A stretch of 64,000 nt of DNA from Isoetes taiwanensis (taxonomy: Eukaryota; Streptophyta; Lycopodiopsida; Isoetales; Isoetaceae): assembly GCA_021234155.1 (NCBI GenBank), contig JAJEKV010000129.1:349579-413578 (forward strand). The letters run 5' to 3'. Under the pieces are notes generated by a model that was not told where the DNA came from, did no database searches, and saw only the letters and a program-made list of their open reading frames with translations. Of the stretch, positions 58,933 through 64,000 are shown one piece after another. Position 1 is the stretch's first letter, and each line of letters begins with the position of its first letter. The position numbers and the translations under genes were made by a program.

Positions 58933-61900
58933 ATATTGATATTGCATATTGCTCCTTTCAATTAGTGCCCATTCTTTAGTCCCTTCTGTCTAATATAGTC
59001 TATCTTGTTCTTAACTGTTTTCCTAATATGATGTACCCCTCTAATATGACCAATGTTTTTGCTCCATATCTCTGCTCCAGTCCCTGTTCGGCAAAAAACT
59101 AAGGGCATTTGTGAAGGATTGAGATAGAATTTAGCATCCTCGAGACCTGCCTCCCCACAGTAAGTTGCCCGTGGGGACTTGAATGGACATAGCATTCTAC
59201 AAGGGTTGCCCGTGTTTTTTCTACAAGGGTGGTTCTAACATTTTTTCTAAACTCTAATGGCCTATTTTCGTGGATCCCCTTCTGTTTTTTATCATTTTTA
59301 ACTCCTTTTTTTCGTGTTCTTCTTTTATCTATTTTCCCTTCTTGTAAAAAAAGTTCTTTAGGGCTAGATTATCTCTTTTTCTCACGTCTCTCATTGCGGA
59401 TAGCGATGGCGAGGCGATGTCTTTCTAACAGTTTCATCACTGGCGGCCCATTTTCGATGCAAGTAGCCCTTTTATTTCGGGATTTTCAATTTGAGAAAAT
59501 GTGAAGTTCTCTTTTAAACTTGTCTCGGTATTTTCCTTTGTAGTTTTCTTTGTTTCGACCTCTGCTTGCTTGCATCTTTGGCTATGATTTGAAGTGTATG
59601 GGGAGGCGGAAGGTGGTCTCAATAAAGCGACCTTGATCAAGATGGGGCGGGGAGAAGTTGAAAGGCGATAAAAGAAAAGAAAATCTTTGAATACCACGGA
59701 CACCGCAAAGATTCATGGTTACGCAAAGAACCCCATCATTCTTGAAGGAGTTGCTAGCTCGGCTCAAATTGCGGTGAGAATTTCCCTTATGCGTGGCACG
59801 TACTTTTTTTGAAGTTTTGATTCAGTTGATCCCATTGCTCAGTCTCTCCTATTGTTCCAATTGGTGTTGTTCCTACTATTGATCTTTCTTCTCAAGTGGT
59901 CCACTGGTGTTCTGCCTCGATGCTCTCGGGACATCTCTTCAAATAAGGTTTGATTTATATTGGTTTGTGCTTTCATTTATAAAGGTTTTAACCACGGGTT
60001 CTCTTAGCTCTTCCCAATTTCTTGATATGCTTTGCCTCTTCCTTAGTTCTTTTGTTTTGTGCTTTTAAGGTCACTAACATCTTGTGTTATTGTTCATGTC
60101 CTCTTTGCCCTTTGCTCATTACGGTATATTCGTCTTCTTTCATTAACCATATGATTTCCATTAGATTATTTTCGTTAAAATTCCTCATAATATTGATTTT
60201 TTGGTATGATCTTGCTCCATGATCTTTATTTTGATCTCTTATCCATACCTCTCGTCTTATTCCCGCATTACACCATTAATATCCATGTCCTTCCTTCTGT
60301 TTGGTTTTAGTTATCTTTGTTGCTCATATCTACTTCTTGTTATTTGTCTATTATTCCTATTCTTTCCACAATATAATGTCTAATTGTATCTTTTTCTTCC
60401 TCACGATAAATTTGCTCATACAATGCGGCTTCAACAATTTACTTTGACCTGCGTGACTACATTATCTTATATGCTAGCATAATTTTTCTCTTAAATTCAT
60501 TCCTCTATTGTTCATAGTTCTCCATATGTTTCCTTTTAAACTTTAACCCTTTTCTCCAGAATGTTTTATACATTTAGGTCTTTGTAATTTAAACTAGGAT
60601 AATTTGCTTTCAAGTTATTTTCGGATTTTATTTATGCTTTCTTTGACCCTCCGTATCATAATATTAATGTTCTTTGCTCTTCTCGTTCTATTCTATGTTT
60701 CTAGGATTTTCCTCCTATAACTTAGCTCCACGCTATGAAACTTCTATTGTCTATTTTAACTTTTTTGATGTGATCAGTAGTTCTAATTTAGGCTCACCTT
60801 CTAATTCTAACTTTATGCCCTGTTATATCTTTTAATGCTTATCATATTTACATATTAGCATAGTTGTTTATGGTGAAGAAGAGTAGGTAGGATAAGTTCT
60901 TTGTTTACACGCTACAAGAATACATGACAACCATATCTAATGCTTGTTTGTGTATTGTTTTGGTGCGGTAAACCAGCTTATCCTTCCATATGATGTTGTG
61001 TGATCTTTGTGGTTTACAACATATTAACTCGGTTTTTTCTTAAAAGATATTTTGGTGACATCTACGAGCTTTTATACGCTTTATAGCTTAACATCAACTC
61101 TTGTTTATGAATGAATATTCTTCATATTCCGTTTTGATATTTTGGTGACATCTACAAGCTTTTATTAACAATGGCTTAACATGAACATATGTTTATGAAT
61201 GAAAATTCTACATATTCTGTTTTGTTGTCATAATACTATGTTTTGGTTCATATTATTCTCTGTTTTCTTTATTTGATAATATAATGGTTAGCAGACTTAG
61301 TGTTGTAAGTCTTTTTGCTCCTGAACTTGTTTTATCCTATACAGAGTTAAGTTTACATGTCCTGCACAAGTTTCTAGGCTGTTTTTGCAAAATAGGCTTA
61401 ACCATCAAATGTTTTTCGGATAAATCTTATGAAGTCTTAATAAGTTTTTCCTTTTTCTCAGATCATGGTCTTTTTATTCAATATTTCTAAGTTAAACTTT
61501 TCCATAAGGCCACATTTTCTATATCTTCTCATTTATATTTTGTTAGTGGACTGTTTTACGTTAAACTATGATGTAACATTTCTTTGATGGTTGCAACCTG
61601 ATCAGTATAGAGATAAAGGTTTTTTAGTTTGTCTCAAATCAAGGCTTGGTCTAGGCTTACACCTAGTCTAGTCCAGGACTGCATGTGTATGGTCTTTGAG
61701 TTCCAAAAAGTTGGTCTCTAAGGCTTAATTTGTCTTTGATCAGGGGGGATTTTAATGTTATCGGGTTTTGGGTTCAACCCAAGACCTTGGTTTGGGATTA
61801 GGTGTATCTAACTTCTTGCAATTATTTTTACAGAATATGGAAACTAAGGCACAGATTGATCCTGAAGCTGATATCAACTCTATCTGGATAAAAGAATTAG

Positions 61901-61942
61901 TATCTCTCAACTATGATAACTGCGGAATCTCGAGCCCAAATT
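58933..61942 (+). repeat. Unit B', 3'-truncated partial copy of B
   Basis: Matches B from its first base to B position about 54954, just inside ORF1, and lacks the LINE. A 27-bp block of B near 49574-49600 is absent. Ends within a T-run at about 61941-61945, where unit A sequence begins. Differences from B cluster at CTG/CAG/CGG triplets. Confidence 0.92.
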
Positions 61943-63240
61943 TTTGGCTAACTGTCCTCTGGTTCTACTGGTAACCGAACTCCTTGCTCTTTGTTTTGAA
62001 GTTGTGAGAAATGCAATATTTTATTCGTTTACACGGCATGAAAGCTAAGGATGATTCAAGATCAACTTTCAACATGGCTTCAACAGCAGATATCACTTTT
62101 AATGTATACTTTTTTATTCTCAAATGGCAATATAGTTTGTGGTCTTGGATATAAAGATTAAGAAATGATTACTGTACTTCTTCTCAAAGTATTTAATGGA
62201 ATTAAATTTTTGATACTTTGTAACAGTTAAGGCTTAGGTTAGTGGGCTTTGTTCTAACCTAAAGCATGCCAATTGTATCTGAAAATGGTCTTTGCATGAA
62301 GTCCATTGGATGGTAAAAAAGTCTGTGCATTAATAGCGGACTTAAAGGTTTTCTCTTCACCCAGGTTCTCTAGTTTTACTAGAGACCTTAATCATGGTTA
62401 CTATTGTATTTCGGGTGTAAACATTGAGTTACTAATGGCATTGACATAATCGTATTGATACTCATTGGATATTTATAGGAATTGGCATCTTTGAAAATGA
62501 TGATTGATACAAGTAATCGATATAATTGAACCTTACAACTCAAGCACTATGATTGGAGGCCGGCCGGCCCAGCTCTGGCTATTCATACTATCATGACATA
62601 TATCAAGAATGAGGAAAAGCATCTCAATGCATGCGATTATAAGACACCTGCTCTAATTGCGGTATGACATGTGCACATTCTTGTTCTAAATGATAAGGAC
62701 ATTAAGCAACTATTGAGGTATACCCGGCTTATCAATGAGTTGAGAAACATATTACATGTGAAGATGGTCGATTAGGTATCCTCACCATATAACGGTTTCT
62801 ACTTATTTGAGATCGGAAATATTTTGTCAAGAAAACTATCATATGAAATAAATTGCCGTTGGGCTTATGAAAAATCTATGAATTGCCATTGGGCTTATGA
62901 AAAATCTATGCTTATGAAAAATCTATGAATTGCCATTGGGCTTATGAAAAATCTATGAATTGCCAATGTATTGCATACTATATCGACAAGCTTTGAAGCG
63001 ATTATAATCAGTTGTTGCTAAGACAATGGCATTCTGGTGTTGTGCTTTTCCTAATGAAGCAATTCCTGGAGTTCTCTACAACTTCAATGACATGGTAAGA
63101 TTTTTTACAAAGTAATTGAGTAAACAACTATAGGAAGGGTGGGGCCTTGTGGTACAACAAGGTCCTACTCTCTCTTGTTGTTACCAAAGAATAATGATCA
63201 CACAAGGCCCCCCTCGACCCTGGTGGGAGGCGGGCTTTTT
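61943..63240 (+). repeat. Array unit A3, 5'-truncated
   Basis: Starts at TTTGGCTAACTGTCCTCTGG, equal to A1 position 46836, and runs to the hairpin module (stem 63139-63168) and T-run at 63236-63240. Contains the minisatellite and exon-like segments 2 and 3 of A1. Confidence 0.9.
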
Positions 63241-64000
63241 ATTAAAGGATAATAATCAAATTCTAGAAGTGCAGGGTATGCTACATATTGAAGCAATGGA
63301 ATTTGTACACATGCTGTGACTACCAACTATGGAAATACGGCAAAATATTGAAGGCAAGGTATTTTGTTAACATGCACAATCTATCTTGTTTGACAAACTT
63401 TACGGTTTTGCCTATCTTGATTAAATGTAGCATGCCTTTGATTAAAAAATGTAGCATGCACTGATTAAAAAATACTTTATTCTTTGGACCATATATATGG
63501 TCGTGGGTTTTTTTAGGCTGGTGACGAACTTATGGTTCTGAAGTATGGATCTACTTAAAAGATTATAGATATGTTTAATGCAGCTGAAAATTAGAGAACT
63601 ATTTGCAGCTTATGCAAAAACATAGAAATCTCAGGAGAAGTAACTCTCAGAAATGACTTTAAACTTCTTGTGCATTTTGGCTTGGAGTAACATGGCCTTC
63701 ATATCTTTTAAGAAACCCTCAGAATGCTTGGCGGAAGGTGATAGTATGTTCTAGAATCTTAGAATGCATTGTGATGATAAAATGCATGTGAGAAATTACC
63801 GCAAGAACGAGAGAATTGAGATGCACCATTTGGCGTCTGATTAGCTAACGTGGTGGGTTTGCATATTAATTTAAGGCTGCTTTTAACTATGATATATGGT
63901 TGGCGACATAATATGGGAACCGGACATCGATAATTTAATAATCCTATGTTTGCATGTCTCCACAATTGTTTTGCCCATTTCGGGGACTTTTTACAAAGTG
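63241..64000 (+). repeat. Array unit A4, runs off the window
   Basis: Starts ATTAAAGGATAATAATC and follows A1 from 46041 to about 46785, where the window ends. It carries the largest number of CTG/CAG-type differences of all A copies, and an insertion near 63796-63815. Confidence 0.9.

Noticed and set aside
46020-64000. Hammerhead ribozyme, as found in many PLEs
   Set aside because: I looked for CTGATGA followed by GAAA (and complements) near the unit ends and found no arrangement with the needed stems.
1-64000. tRNA, rRNA, CRISPR array, telomere repeats
   Set aside because: No tRNA B-box/cloverleaf, rRNA core, spaced direct repeats or TTTAGGG-type arrays were seen by eye.

Overview
The window looks like nuclear DNA of a land plant. 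The evidence is two intron-poor PPR genes of the organelle RNA-editing type (one with a DYW end), a broken hydroxyproline O-galactosyltransferase, AT-rich intergenic DNA, plant-type LINEs, a Helitron end and several fold-back elements. Many PPR-DYW copies, LINE remains and a Penelope-like reverse transcriptase together fit a fern or other non-seed vascular plant best, but that is inference. Almost every recognisable gene is broken, so this is a repeat-rich, gene-poor region.

Layout. 1-4755 is a GC- and CpG-rich segment with no recognisable gene, unlike the rest. 5.0-5.8 kb (minus) holds phase-compatible exons of an unidentified gene. 6.7-9.2 kb is a PPR pseudogene (plus). 13.0-13.7 kb is a weak coiled-coil ORF remnant. 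14.1-18.5 kb holds two direct copies of a 1.6-kb repeat, each with a fold-back element and a CATGCA-rich tract. 19.4-22.4 kb is a broken LINE (minus). 25.7-26.7 kb has possible exons (minus). 29.2-30.6 kb is a retro-pseudogene of a galactosyltransferase. 31.1-32.2 kb is a LINE 3' part, and further LINE 3' ends lie at 27.7 and 34.2 kb. 34.9-35.1 kb is a nested inverted repeat, 35.2-35.5 kb a possible copia remnant. 35.7-39.0 kb (minus) is a PPR-DYW pseudogene whose last part is tandemly duplicated. 39.3-40.1 kb holds two inverted-repeat structures and a Helitron 3' end. 40-45 kb is mostly non-coding with local tandem duplications and one exon pair.

The most notable part is 46.0-64.0 kb: a head-to-tail array A1-A2-B-B'-A3-A4. 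B (about 9.6 kb) carries an unknown acidic ORF1 and a reverse transcriptase most like Penelope-like elements (PLEs), with a probable intron between them and no visible GIY-YIG endonuclease. A 5'-truncated LINE interrupts B; the matching site in B' is empty. Both A and B end in a related ~110-bp module with a paired hairpin and a T-run, and most copy junctions fall at T-runs. A units also contain exon-like segments with splice signals.

Differences between copies cluster at CTG/CAG versus ACG/CGG triplets and homopolymers. This suggests systematic read or consensus error, possibly at methylated CHG sites, so some frameshifts called here may not be real.
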